Source: Tulasnella sp. 424 (taxonomy: Eukaryota > Basidiomycota > Agaricomycetes > Cantharellales > Tulasnellaceae). Taken from it: DNA of 55,096 bases. The stretch is taken from assembly GCA_019633425.1 (NCBI GenBank), contig WSUB01000228.1:1-55096 (forward strand), written 5' to 3'. The notes beneath the pieces were generated by a model. It had not been told where the DNA came from. It saw only the letters and a list, made by a program, of their open reading frames with translations, and searched no databases. A program made the position numbers and the translations under genes. How positions within the stretch are numbered: position 1 is the first letter of the stretch; each line of letters begins with the position of its first letter. This document shows, piece after piece, positions 19,968 through 32,015 of the stretch.

Positions 19968-22453
19968 ATGGCAGTAGGCAAACCTGGAGAAGGTATTGTA
20001 TCTCCCCGCTCTGCGTAGGTACTTCGTTCCTCTAATACCATTCTCCCCCCCCCCGCTCAGGCCCATCCCAAGCGGAGCTCCTGCTCCGCGTCACCTCTGC
20101 CATCGCCTTACAGCTCATCAAAGACCACGAACAAAACAAGCCCTCCAACTTGAACGAGATCCGAAACAAGATGGCCAAGAAGCACGGGTTTAACGGGTTT
20201 CCTAGACTGGTAGACATCATCAGTGCGGTACCTGAGGAGTACAAGAAGGCGCTCTTACCCAAGTTGAAAGCTAGGCCGATTCGGACTGCGAGTGGGGTGC
20301 GTTGATCCAGAGCTTCTGATGCTACTCCGTACGAGTGTTGACTTGAGGTTGCCGGTAGATTGCTGTTGTCGCCGTAATGTGCAAGCCGCACCGGTGTCCC
20401 CACATTGCGATGACTGGGAATATCTGCGTGTGTGTCCCCACATCGTCCTCGCCCATCTCGTTAACTAACCTTTTATTCTCATCTTTCCTCCCATGCAGCT
20501 ACTGCCCAGGCGGGCCCGACTCGGACTTTGACTACAGCACCCAAAGCTACACGGGGTACGAACCCACATCCATGCGAGCCATTCGAGCACGATACGACCC
20601 TTACGAACAAACTCGAGGACGAGTCGAGCAATTGAAAGCGTTGGGGCACAGTACAGATAAGGTCCCAACAAATCCATCCACCTCGGACCACGCGACGACG
20701 TTCGCTAACGAGGAGGTTTTGGATTTGCTTTCTGGGATTTTCTTTTTAGGTTGAATTCATCATCATGGGAGGCACGTTTATGAGCATGCCTGAAGACTAT
20801 CGGAACAAGTTTATCGCGCAATTGCATAACGCGTTGTCTGGGTATACGGGGTTGGACGTTGACGATGCTGTTAGGTGCGACTACGTTTCTTATCCGAGAC
20901 AGTCGGCTTCATGAAAGGAGGTTGCTGACGGCTACCACGCCCATCTGGATTTCCCTCTCTCCGCCGGATCCGGTTCGTAACGCAGATTCTCCGAACAAAG
21001 TAAATCCAAAGCCATTGGGATCACGATCGAAACCAGACCGGACTACTGCCTCCGCCCGCACTTGTCTCAAATGCTGCGATACGGCTGCACCCGCTTGGAA
21101 GTCGGAGTTCAATCCGTGTACGAAGACGTAGCGCGGGATACGAATCGCGGGCATACCGTACGGGCTGTGAGCGAGAGCTTCCACCTATCGAAAGACGCCG
21201 GGTTCAAAGTCGTCGCGCACATGATGCCGGATTTACCGAACGTGGGTGTTGAGAGGGATATGGAGCAGTTCAAGGTGGGAGGGTGGATTCCATTGGGCTG
21301 TTGGTTTCGGTTGATGAGATAGGGTGCTGAATTAGCTCGCTTTGTGTTTAGGAATACTTTGAGAACCCGGCGTTCAGGTCGGATGGGCTGAAGATTTACC
21401 CTACGTTGGTGATTCGAGGGACTGGGTTGTACGAGTTATGGAGGACGGGGAGGTATAAGAATTACACTCCCAACGTGCTCGTGGACATTGTAGCGAGGAT
21501 ATTGGCGTTGGTTCCGCCATGGACGAGGGTGTACCGGGTACAAAGGTAAGCCCGTAAAGTGCGGCTTGGACATTGTCCATGTTCCGGTCACTCACGTGCG
21601 CCGGCGGCTTATTCTTTAAATAGAGACATCCCTTTGCCGCTGGTGACTAGTGGATGCGAAAACTCGGGTAACTTGAGAGAATTGGCGCTGCAGCGGATGA
21701 AGGACTTTGGTGCGGAGTGTCGGGATGTGAGGTTCCGCGAAGTCGGGGTAAGCCTCGCCGCGAGTTCCGGCGTTCTATCCGTGTTCCACTTACGCTCCAT
21801 TTGGCGCGGTGCAGATCCACGAAATTCACCACAAAGTCCGCCCGGAGGCGGTCGAGCTCATCCGGAGAGATTACACCGCTAACGGCGGGTGGGAGACCTT
21901 CTTGTCGTACGAAGACCCGGAGCTAGATATCCTTGTCGGCTTACTGCGTTTGAGGAGGTGTTCGGATGAAGGAACGTTCCGCCCTGAATTGGTCAAGAGC
22001 GAGAAAGGGAGGGTTAGCATTGTGAGGGAGCTGCATGTTTATGGAACCGCTGTGCCCGTGCATGGACGTGACCCGACCAAGTTCCAGCACCAGGTGAGCA
22101 AGCTCTTCTCTGCCCGCGTTCGTATTGGAACTTGATGGACTCATGGGAGCTGCTCATTATTCGTAGGGCTTTGGAACGCTGTTGATGGAGGAAGCGGAGA
22201 GGATCGCAAGAGAGGAACATGGGAGTTACAAGTTGGCTGTCATCTCTGGTGAGTAAACCCGATGAACCCGATCGCCCTTGGCGTGCAGTTGGAGGGTTTC
22301 ATTCGTTTAAGTTCTTTGCGGGGATGCGACTGACCCTGTCGCTGGGAATCTCTTGTCTGTCTGTCTTTCTTCTTAGGTGTTGGCACACGAGACTATTACA
22401 GACGACTTGGATACGAGCTGGACGGACCTTATATGTCCAAGATCATTTCATAG
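19968..22453 (+). CDS. ELP3: Elongator complex protein 3 (tRNA uridine-34 carboxymethyl-transferase subunit)
   Basis: Eleven exons: 19968-19992, 20061-20296, 20359-20429, 20499-20661, 20750-20874, 20986-21274, 21352-21545, 21624-21747, 21815-22093, 22167-22248 and 22377-22453. They join in frame to 554 aa, the usual ELP3 length. The radical-SAM iron-sulfur motif is C-x9-C-x2-C at Cys100, Cys110 and Cys113 ([14 protein letters not shown]), followed by [10 protein letters not shown] and the core block [13 protein letters not shown]. The C-terminal GNAT acetyltransferase domain contains [16 protein letters not shown] and ends [17 protein letters not shown]3 is the catalytic subunit of Elongator, which modifies wobble uridines of tRNAs. 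It is single-copy here and shows no damage, in contrast to its neighbours. Confidence 0.96.
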
Positions 22454-22842
22454 TTGTAGCTGTATTTATAGAGCCTTGTGATGTGTACGCTGTTTAATGA
22501 AGGAGGTGTTGCTAATTTTGATACCGACGGACGAATCTCAGGGTCGCCGTGTTTTCGTCTACCACCTGACAATTCAACCCTCAACTGCGACAGCGATCGT
22601 TCAAAAACCCACAGCTCTCCCCTTGCACTCCCCTCTCTCTCCTTCATCGTCACCCCTTCAACGTCGACCATCGTGGCGTCTCTCAGGTCCGTTCCTCAGC
22701 GGAGGCTATCCCGGTCGTCTCACAGGTCCGTTAACTGCCATCTCCGCTTCTTTTTTTCCCGCCTTCCAGCGCATAGGAACACAGCATCCACCCCCCAACC
22801 TGGTCCATTTTTGCTGACCCCCCCATCCTCTCCCTTCCACCC
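22454..22842. other. Promoter and leader of transporter unit 1
   Basis: From about 22540 (CAGGGTCGCCGTGTT) the sequence matches the leaders of all the other tandem units, so 22540 is the left border of unit 1. The stretch before it is the ELP3 3' region. No gene seen. Confidence 0.6.
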
Positions 22843-24785
22843 ATGACTTCCTCCTCAACCTCATACTGCGGAACTCGCTCTAGAGTGACCTCCATATCGA
22901 ATTCCCCATCTTCACCAGCCAACGAGCTTCATCATCGGTCTCATTCCCCTCAGCCGCAAGCCATGATGATGAACGACAGCGAAGTCTCGTTGAAAAAAGC
23001 CGTATATGGAGACTCACTCTCGGTAGCCACCACTCCAGCTCAGGCTCCTGTCGCGCCTAGACCGGATCCTGTGCCTAAGCTCTTTGGATTGCCTTTGAAA
23101 TACGTCTCGTAAGTCGTCCGCGGCGTCGACGAAAAAATGGCTGAAATTGCATTGCTGACTGCCCACCTCATTCCGATTCTGCCTGGCTCAACCCGCCACA
23201 TCACACACCCATTCAAAAACACTTTTTCAAATGGATCAGACTCGTCACGCTCGCCATCCAAAATGCCGCGTTGGCGATCATGATGCACTATTCCCGCGTA
23301 TCGACGGCACCGTCCAAGACATACTCCGCGGGATCCGCAGTCCTTCTCAACGAACTCCTCAAAGGATCCATCTCCCTCTTCATCGCTCTCCTCCGCACCG
23401 AACCAGACACCGGCAGAACGCGAATCGCCACCACCGGGGTGCCCACTGCGCCGGGAGCCGAATACACACTGCTCGCCAAGTCTAAGCGCGCGGTCGCAGC
23501 CGCCTCCCCACCGTCCCTCGTGCGCTCGACCAGCCGGTTGATTGGGCGGTTTAGGAAGCTTGGCCGAGAGGTGTTCAGCCCGGACTGCTGGAAGCTGTCC
23601 ATCCCGGCAATCTTGTACGTCATCCAGAACAACTTGCAATTCGTCGCCGCTTCGAATTTGGACGTCGCTACGTTCCAAGTGACGTACCAAATGAAGATCC
23701 TTACCACCGCCGGATTCAGCGTCCTGATGCTGAGGAAGAGGTTGAGCACGGTCAAGTGGCTCAGTTTGTTGGGACTGGCAATCGGAGTCGGTGTCGTGCA
23801 GATCCAAACAGGTGCTGCGGCGCACGGTGGAAGCAGCGATGGAGATTCGATCGTGAAACATGTCATGAACCCCACGAAGGGATTCTTGGCCGTTTCTTCC
23901 GCCTGCGTTACGTCCGGTCTAGCAGGAGTCTACTTCGAGATGGTTCTCAAGGGATCTCAAGCCGACCTATGGGTTCGCAACGTCCAACTTTCCTTATTCT
24001 CCTTGCTCCCCGCCCTCGTCCCCGTATTCTTCTCCGGAAACTCAACATCAGCATCGTCTGGCGGGTGGTTCTGGAACCTATTCGAGAACTTTGGCGGATG
24101 GGCTTGGGCAACGGTCCTGATGCAGGTGTTCGGAGGGCTGGTCACCGCGATTGTCATCAAGTACGCCGACAACATCATGAAGGGTTTCGCGACGAGTTTG
24201 AGCATCATCATCTCCTTCCTCGCTTCCGTCGCCCTCTTCGACTTCAGCATCACGGTACCCTTCGTCGTCGGATCCAGCATCGTCCTCGGCGCTACGTGGT
24301 TCTACAACCAACCTGCCGCGGAGAAGCCTAGGGAGGTCGTTCACGAGAAGTCGGGCGAAGATGAAAGACCAGGCATGCGGGTTAGCCTCTCGTCTTTGTC
24401 TTTGAAGGGCAGCGGCCGCAAGTCCGCCAACGTCCCCGGATCACCCGTCGACCCGAACCATCCCATCCTCGGTGACATGAACCCAAAGAAGAAATCCCCT
24501 CTCCCCACACCCGGATCGATCGCTACCGCCGTTAAAGGTTTCATCAGTCGTCCTTCAAGCCCTTCATCCAACGGTCAAGGCGGATACTTCCCCGTCGCGA
24601 CTGGTGGAGTCAACGGAACCCCGCTCAACCGTACTGGTTCCCAGGCGTCACTCTATACATCTAAGCCTCCGAGCCGCAATCAGTCGAACGCTGGGCTTGC
24701 CATGTCTGGGATGGCAGGATCAGATGGGCATAGGAGCTCGGGGTCTGCGTCAAGCGAGATGTTCGGGTCTTCTGCGAGGCGCTGA
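22843..24785 (+). CDS. Nucleotide-sugar transporter, SLC35A type (unit 1, intact)
   Basis: Two exons, 22843-23108 and 23240-24785, joined in phase across a GT-AG intron (603 aa). The exon junction restores the family hallmark KYVS/LVTLAIQNAALAIMMHYSR. Further conserved blocks are LLNELLKGSISL, IPAILYVIQNNLQFVAASNLDVATFQVTYQMKI (in parts), KWLSLLGLAIGVGVVQ, SGLAGVYFEMVLK and VIKYADNIMKGFATSLSIIIS, about ten membrane helices in all. These proteins exchange UDP-sugars (UDP-galactose or UDP-GlcNAc in close relatives) for UMP across the Golgi or ER membrane. The N-terminal 88 residues and the last about 150 (Ser/Pro/Gly-rich, ending SSEMFGSSARR) are cytosolic and poorly conserved. This is the apparent source copy for four decayed duplicates. 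Confidence 0.9.
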
Positions 24786-25559
24786 TTGATTACCGGGGTT
24801 TCTTTCTTTCTTTTTGTGGAGGGAATAGGAATCAGCATTATTATAACAGGATTTTTGTCTCTCCTTTTTAGTATTTCTCTACGAGCCAAGCTTAGTTCGA
24901 CCGACGGGTGGTGATGTGATGATGGAACGATAGTGTTTTTTACGCGTTTACTCTTAGCTATTCTCGTCGCCTTGCAGTTCTGCCAAAGCCAAGGCAACGC
25001 TAGTTATCGTTATAACACTTCGAAATTGTACATATGTCTGTGACATATAGGTTTCTAGCCTTTCTTCGATTGTGTTTTATGATCTTCTTTTCCTTTGCGT
25101 TCCCTATTTTTCATTATGAAATCTTAGACAAGTCGTGCCCTTCTAAATCACCTCATTAATTCGGGGATCTGAATCTCCTAGAGTGTTGGTTGTTATGAGC
25201 TCGTGGCCTCACGCGAAGTACTCGAGCCAGGTATTCCGACGTGTCAACCACCAGCAGCGGAAACATATTACAGGATTTGTCTCGACGTACAACAGGACCG
25301 GCAGAACATGAGAAGATAAATAAACTGATTTGGGTCATTGGCAAAGGGCGATTGGGAAGTGCCATGTCGTGCACGTGTTGGGCGCTTTAAAAGATGGGCG
25401 AAGAAACGTTATGATACGCCAGCCCCGTGGGTGCGTATGTGTGCAATTCGGTAATGTAGAAAAAGACGGAATGAGTCCTATCAATGCGGCGCACGAAGTA
25501 TGGGACAAGAAGTGGTCCATCTGAATAGCCTTTCCTTCGTTCCCAGAGACGGAGCAGGA
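24786..25559. other. Convergent 3' intergenic region, unit 1
   Basis: Holds the transporter 3' UTR (ATCAGCATTATTATAACAGG; TTCGATTGTGTTTTATGATC), repeated nearly unchanged in units 2-5, and then the DUF6535 3' side. No gene seen. Its conservation where the transporter itself has decayed reflects recent copying. Confidence 0.55.
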
Positions 25560-28049
25560 TCATAGAAACCAGCCATCGTACTCCCAGTCAGATTCGGGAG
25601 AATCGGGGCTACGTAAAGTGCATGGCCTGATTGAGCCATCGCGCACTGGCTTTGTTCAACGAGAATGACGACTTACGGAAGAGAATACAAATCCCTGATC
25701 GACGCTGACTGCTCTTGCCAATGGCACCAACGTTCGTCCGGATCTCGAACACGCCTCGCATGATTCTGAGGGGGAAAGGTCAGGAAATGTGAGATATCTC
25801 GAATGGAAGGAAATTCGAACCTGGTTCCGGCGAGAGAGAGCATCAACCTCCATCACGAACTCGTTGAAAATGTTGCGGAACTCTTTACGCTTTTCACGTA
25901 TCACCATCCGTTCATTCCAGTCAAATGGTTCATGAGTGAAAAGCTTATGAGTGGGTGGACCAAATGTTTGCAGAACCGTGACTGATTCATCGCATACAAG
26001 GTCAGCTTGATACGTGGTTCGGACTTTTTGGAAATAATGGTTCAGCATATCGAAGAGGCTTGTTGGGATACTAAAGAGTAGGGAAGGTTGATAAACTCAA
26101 GTCAAACAATCATTGCCAGCTAACGTACCGGCCTCCTGTCGCCCTGACCTCACACTCTCGCTCCCAAACCTGTGCCAAGTCAAGCCGAATCTGCCTTATA
26201 ATCTCTCGCGGTGCTTCCGGGACCCAAGGACCCTGCAGAACAGGTTCACAGATTTCTAATAGGGTGAACTTGCGTTCCATGTCAGTGCGGTCACCAGTGA
26301 TCATTTGGTTGACATATTGAAGCATGTTCATCAAGATCTGGTCACGATCAAGATCGTTGCCATAGTTTGGGCTGACCAAAAGATCGAATGCCTCCCTTAA
26401 CGTCCAGGCGGCATGGTGTGCATCCCTGTTGGAACCGAAGCGTATTGTCAGCACACACGGAAAGGTATCATCTCTGCATGATTACTTGCCCTATATATGC
26501 CTTCCCAAAACGAACAAATTCGTCGAAGCCGTGGAAACCCCTGCCCCGCACATGATAAGAATCGGAAATGATGAAGGAGAGGAGGCAGAGGAACTTCCAG
26601 TCTGAATGTTTCTGGCCGTTCGAGCAGATCACTAAGTAATTGCGGAGGTTATTGCTGGCCTCAGAGGACGGGGAAAGTATAGCGAACTGGATGATCGTAA
26701 ATGCAAGACTGCTTCGAATCAAGCAAGTTGGAGACTCGAGAATTTGTGGGCCTGGAACCAAGACTGATGTTTCCTGGACAGCGCGTACCGCAGAGGCAAA
26801 GGCTTCCCATGAATCCCGTTTAGTGTCAAGAAGAAGAATACAGTGGGTACCGGCAGCGCAGTACAGCCGCTGGATGGCCATTGCAAAATTGACTTGATCT
26901 TGGCCTCGCAGTCGCAACCCTCGAGAATATGAATGTCGTAGTTGGTCAAGGAAACGCTCCCGAAATTCCGCATTACTCCATAATTGCTCCATTTGAGCGA
27001 CTTTTGTGATCGCAAAGATGTTTGCTGTAGCACTGAGAAGGGTTAGTGGGTCATCGGAGGTAGAAATGGCTCGTTGGAGAGCGATGACCTGGAGGGACTC
27101 CAGAGATTCCTCAACTCGACTGCGGATTAATACATTCAGCAACGGTTTGAGAGAAAAGGAGCTTATCTGGTCTCACCTCCGAGTCAACGCGATGAGCTCG
27201 GTCCAATCTGAGGGTATCTTACGGAGCAGATGAGAGAGCGGACTGTGGAATGGACAAAACTTGTCCCAGCTAGTGCAGAGTGCGCTACCGACGAAGAATG
27301 CGAGACCCACGTACAGGGGTATTCCGACAAGAATAGAGATTGTGGGGCTGAGGTGGTGAAGGTAGAGGATGAGCGATATGCAGAAAATGATGAGACCAAT
27401 TTGCAGGAGAGACGGAAGGACATCATCCAAGATGGGCTCAAGGTGCCACCGTTCGGCTCCGAGGTACCGCTTGAGCTGCTCCCACCGCTGGCTGTCCGAA
27501 CCACCTCCACTACGTTTGCGGTAGTAGAAGAGCCACTGTCGACCCAGAACAGCCAGGAAGGAGGAGATAATTGAAAATGCTAGGCTCAACGCGAAGAGCG
27601 CGTTGATAGTGAAGATGTTGCCGGCAGGGGAGAACCCCGCGGAAGGAAGTGCGGAAGTGGTGGGAACACTGTCGTTCCTCCCTGTGACCAACTGGATTAG
27701 AATCGCGTTGCTTTGGGCAAGCAAAGCGTTGGTGTCGTCAGCGGAATCGGGGGATAAGAGAGGAAGGGTGAGGGCAAGGAATGCGGTATTGACACCTGCG
27801 AAAAGACCAGCCTGTATATCGGGTGTGGTGCACTTAGGAGACCGTTGGCATACGGAAGATCCATTTACTCACAAATATTAGCAATCCATCGAGTTGCCCT
27901 TTTAATCTTTCCACCATATCGTCATCTATTTCATCTGCAAGTGCATCGTAGCAGCGGTAGAATTTGCCGCCGTCTTGCCCGAACTCTTCGGTTGGGTCCG
28001 GGACTTCAAAGACAAGAGGGTTTAGTGGGTTTTGAGCGGTAGCGTTCAT
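25560..28049 (-). pseudogene. DUF6535-type membrane protein, unit 1, interrupted by one stop codon
   Basis: Six exons align with the intact copies: 27873-28049, 26490-27811, 26129-26425, 25821-26070, 25677-25765 and 25560-25626. All lengths and phases fit (734 codons with the final stop). The only lesion found is an in-frame TGA at 27173-27175, where other copies have TGG (KWDQ); a short deletion just upstream removes part of the MLFWS segment. The stop lies after the four membrane helices, so a truncated membrane part could still be made. Intron 2 uses a GC donor (GCAAGT). The acidic tail is SPDSPESDWEYDGWF. Confidence 0.85.
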
Positions 28050-28854
28050 CGAAAATAGTAGCTGAGGTGGCTTTGATATTCAGGGGTGGGGTGGGGTGTC
28101 TCTCTTGCTGTCTGGGAGGTGGTGGAAGATAGATGATGGCGAGGGTTGGGGTTTACCTCGTGGTATCCGTGCGGCGATTCACGGACCTCACACCGGCATT
28201 CTCCGTCCGCGACCTACTTACCTCCCAAACCTCGACTCTCGACGACTGTATAAGAAGATTTAGCCAAGGAAAAATTGAGTGACAAAAGAGACCAGATCTG
28301 AATTTGTTAATTGTGACGTCTGGAAAAGGAAAATAGCACGAACGAAGAAGTGAGGACCGTGATCTTAAATTTGGTAAAAGCGAAGGAGCAGGTATTGGAG
28401 GGAGAGGTAACGCCCGAGGGGTGTAAAAGCCGGAGTGGATGCATATACAAAGACTCTTGGAAGGAGTAAAGCGGTCAATTAAGTCCAAAGCGACGGAAAT
28501 CACGAGGAAACACAGGATCCAATTTACACAGAGAGAAACAAAAGATAAAGTGAAAGTGCAATCCAAGCACAACAACCTCACACAGAGAAAACGAAACATA
28601 TATAAGGTGGCAAAGTGGTGCCTACAGGCACAAAGGTGAGTTATGTAATAAGGGGCTTTATGGAATTGGCATGGTGATTACAAGGTGAAGGAAGAAAAGC
28701 TACCCGCCTCGAAGGAGAGCCACAAGGCCAGTGGAAAGAGGAGAGGCGAACGATTGGGATGGTCTAATTTTGGAGACTGAAGGGAAGGGAGGCTAATTTG
28801 ATGCGAAAGGGATGTGATGACGTCGACGGGGGTTTGTTGCAAAGGCACGAAGTT
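28050..28854. other. DUF6535 promoter and spacer, unit 1
   Basis: 28070-28240 matches the DUF6535 upstream regions of the other units (GGGGAGGTGGTGGAAGAT and the conserved TCGGACC-GAATTCC segment, here altered). 28240-28640 is strand-asymmetric, purine-rich on the plus strand, and unique to this unit. No gene seen. Confidence 0.45.
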
Positions 28855-29004
28855 CAGGGTCGCAGTCTCATTGGTCGCCCATCCACCCACGTCTCTATCC
28901 TCATCCTCGTGCTGCGGAACTCGTTCTAGAGCGACCCTCGTATCGAATTCTCCATATGTCTTCGCCTGCCAGCGAGCTTCATCATTTGGTTGCTAATGGA
29001 ACGA

Positions 29005-29240
29005 TGACGCAACCCTCTACTAGGGAACTTCCCCGCTAATTACGAGCAAGCCTGGAGGTTTGTTGAGCATTGCGACCCAGCGTGAGTGCAAGGATGCCCA
29101 GTAGACCTTGACTTTTTCAGGATGTGCTTCAATCAAGAAAACTGAAAAGTCGTAAGCTCTGACGTCATCGCCGGTCGCCAAACATTGAAGCGTCGTCCGC
29201 ACGAAGAACGGGGAACATTTTAAGGGAGAGTCGTTTTGAA
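29005..29240. repeat. A-type leader block, copy 1
   Basis: About 235 bp (ACTAGGGAACTTCCCCGCTAATTA...GGAGAGTCGTTTTGAA) found again at 40360-40570 and 47860-48105, always shortly before a transporter leader. It contains TGACGTCA in copies 1 and 3. Short open frames only. Confidence 0.7.
29160..29167. promoter_or_regulatory. CRE-like palindrome TGACGTCA
   Basis: Perfect bZIP-type palindrome in the A-type leader block of unit 2, conserved at 48016-48023 and degenerate (TGGCGTCA) near 40496. A regulatory role is inferred. Confidence 0.3.
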
Positions 29241-29335
29241 TTGAAGAATGTCGTGACAGCTAGTGGCAGGTTGCTGGTACTTTTGGTCAGGGCGGAGGAT
29301 GCACGCAATCTGGGGGGCGCTCCTCGCCAAGATTT

Positions 29336-31245
29336 CAGGGTCGCCGTGTTCCTTCCGCTGCACCGACCATCCTCTCCCTTCCACCCATGTCTCTATCCTC
29401 TTCCTCTGACTGTGGAACTCGCGCTACAGTGACCTCCATCTTGAGTTCCCCATACTCTCCAATCAGCGAGCTTCATTCTGGCTCCCCGCAGCACCTTAGA
29501 CCACGCTGAACAATAGCGAGGCCTCATTGGCAAATATTAGGACTCGCTCTCGGTAGCAACTACATCTCGTGCTCCTGTTTCCCCTAAACCGATCCTGCGC
29601 CCAAGCTGTTTGGAATCCTTTTGAAATACGTTTCGTAACGTGGTCCGTATACGTAGCGACGAGAGACTGGCGGAAACTGCAATGCTGACTGACCGCCTCA
29701 TCCGCTTTAGCCTCGCTCGCCCACTACATCAATTCCATTCAACTCTCCCAGCTGATCAGACCAGTCATGCTCGGCGTCCAGATTGCCGCCTTGGCTATAA
29801 CGGTGCACTACTCTCGCGTATCCACCCCACTGCCCAAGACCCACATACTCCGGAGGAGCCGCAGTCCATCTCAACGAGCTCCCCAAAGGATCCACCTCCC
29901 CCTTCACCGCTCTTCTCCGCATCGAACCAGATACCGGCAGAACGCGAATCGCCACGACCTCCGCCCCCACCGCTCCGAACGCCGAATACACCTTACCCGC
30001 CAAATTCAAGTTCGCAGCAGCCACCCCCACCTTCCCTCGTGTACTCGACGAGTCGTTTAACTGGGCGGTTAAGGAAGCTAGGCCGAGAGGTGCTCAACCC
30101 GGACTGCCGGAAGCTCTCCATTCCGGCAATCGCGTACGTCATACAAAACGACTTGCACTTCGTCGCGGCTCGAAGTTAGGCGTCGCTACGTTCTAGGTGA
30201 CGTCCCAGATGAAGATCCTCACCATGGTCGGGTTCAGCGTCCTGACATTGAGGAAGCGGTTGAGCACCGTCAAGTGGCTTAGTTCGTTGGGATTGGCGAT
30301 CAAAGGTACAGATCCAAACAAGTGCTGCGGCGCACGGTGGTGGGCCTGGCGGCAGCAGCGGAGATTCGGTCGTCAAGCACGTCATGAACCCTCTCAAAGA
30401 ATTCTTGGCCGTTTCTTCCGCCTGTGCTACGTCCGGTCTGGCAGGAGCCTACTTCGAGATGGTCCTCAAAGGATCTCAATCCGACCTATGGGTTCGCAAT
30501 GCCCAACTTTCCCTATTCTCCCTCCTTTCGGCCCTCGTCCCCGTATTCTTCTCCGGAAACTCGGCATCAGCATCCTCCAGCGGGCCGATCTGGAACTTGT
30601 TCGAGACTTTGGCGGATGGGCTTGGGCTACGGTCCTCATGCAGGTGTTTGGAGGGAGAGTTACCGCCGTGGCCATCAAATACGCCGACAACATCATGAAG
30701 GATTTTCGCGACAAGTTTGAGCATTATCATCTCCTCCCTCGCTTCCGTCGTCCTGTTCGATTTCTGAACCAACCTGCCGCGGAGAAGCCTAGCGAGGTCG
30801 TTCACGAGAAGTCGGGCGAAGATGAAAGATCAAGCATGAGGGTTAGCCTCTCGTCGTTGTCGTTGAAGGAGGGCGGACGCAAGTCGGCCAACGTTCTTGG
30901 ATCACCCATCGACCCAAACCAACCCATCCTCGGTGACATGAACCCAAGGAAGAAATCCCTCTCCCCACCCCAGGATCGATCGCTTCAGCTGTCAAAGGCT
31001 TCATCAGCCGTCCTTCAAGCCCTTCATCCAACGGTCAAGGAGGATCCTTCCCCGTCGCGACTGGTGGAGTTGACGGAACCCCGCTCAACCGGACTGATTC
31101 TCAGGCATTGCTCTATACGTCTAAACCTCCGAGCCGGAATCAGTCAAATGCTGGGCTCGCCATGTTTGGGATGGTAGGATCGGATGGACACCGGAGCTCG
31201 GGGTCTGCATCAAGCGAGATGTTCGGGTCTTCTGCGAGGCGCTGA
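29336..31245 (+). pseudogene. SLC35A-type transporter, unit 2 (decayed)
   Basis: Homologous to 22843-24785 along its length. The first exon has a TGA soon after the start (near 29508). Frameshifts occur in the second exon (near 29800 and 30000). A TAG replaces Asn or Leu of the ASNLDV block at 30177-30179. About 20 bp are lost at GVGVVQI (near 30303), and a deletion near 30765 fuses the last helix to NQPAAEK, removing the FSITVPFVVGSSIVLG segment. The Ser-rich tail is still alignable but shifted. Not functional. Confidence 0.88.
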
Positions 31246-32015
31246 ACGATTACTGGTTTCCTTTCTTTCTTTTGGTGGAGGGAAGGGGAAATCAGCATTA
31301 TTATAACGGGATTTTTTTGTCTTTCTTTTCTTAGTATTTCTCTACGAGCCAAGCTTAGTTTGACCGACGGTGTTGATTTGATGATGGAACGATAGTGTTT
31401 TTTACGCGTTACTCTCAGCTATTCTCGTCGCCTTGCGTTTCTGCCAAAGCCAAGGCAACGCTAGTTATCGTTATAAAACTTCGAGATAGTACATATGTCT
31501 GTGACATATAGGTTTCTAGCCTTTCTTCGATTGTGTTTTATGATCTTCGTTTCCTTTCCGTTCCCTATTTTTCATTATGAAATCTTAGACAAGTCGTGCC
31601 CTTCTAAATCACCTCGTTAATTCGGGACCTGGGGCCTAGAGTATGGGTTATTATGAACCCCTAATTGGCGTGGCCTCGCGGCGCGGAGTACGCGAGCCTG
31701 GTATTCCGACGTGTCAACCACCAACAGCTGAAACATTCTACAAGCATTCATCCCAACATACAAATACGACGAACAGAACACGAGGACGGAAACAAATTGA
31801 TTTGGGTAAACGGGGAAAGAGCGGGTGCGAAGTGCATGTCGTGTACGTGTTGGACACTTTAGGGCATGGGCGAAGAAAGGTGATACTTAATCCGCCTGCG
31901 ACATGGGTGCGAATGTGTGCGATTCGGTAAAGCAGAAAAAGACGAGACACAAAGTACGGGACAAGAAGTGGTCCAGCTGAACAGCTCCTCCTTCGTCCAA
32001 AGAGACGGAGCATGA
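31246..32015. other. Convergent 3' intergenic region, unit 2
   Basis: Duplicate of 24786-25559; no gene seen. Confidence 0.55.

Larger units (their letters stand above)
22540..28640. repeat. Tandem unit 1 (transporter + / DUF6535 -)
   Basis: First of five direct repeats of about 6 kb, each holding a convergent pair. The unit begins at the leader motif GGGTCGCCGTGTT and extends through the DUF6535 promoter. Unit 1 is the only one with an intact transporter. Confidence 0.8.

Noticed and set aside
23040..23861. 273-codon open frame on the minus strand
   Set aside because: It is exactly antisense to the conserved part of the transporter, has no features of its own, and its frame is an effect of GC-rich codons in the true gene.
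27160..27225. A possible intron removing the TGA in the unit 1 DUF6535 gene (GTAAGA donor)
   Set aside because: The only nearby acceptor lacks a pyrimidine tract and would shift the frame; the aligned intact copies have coding sequence there.
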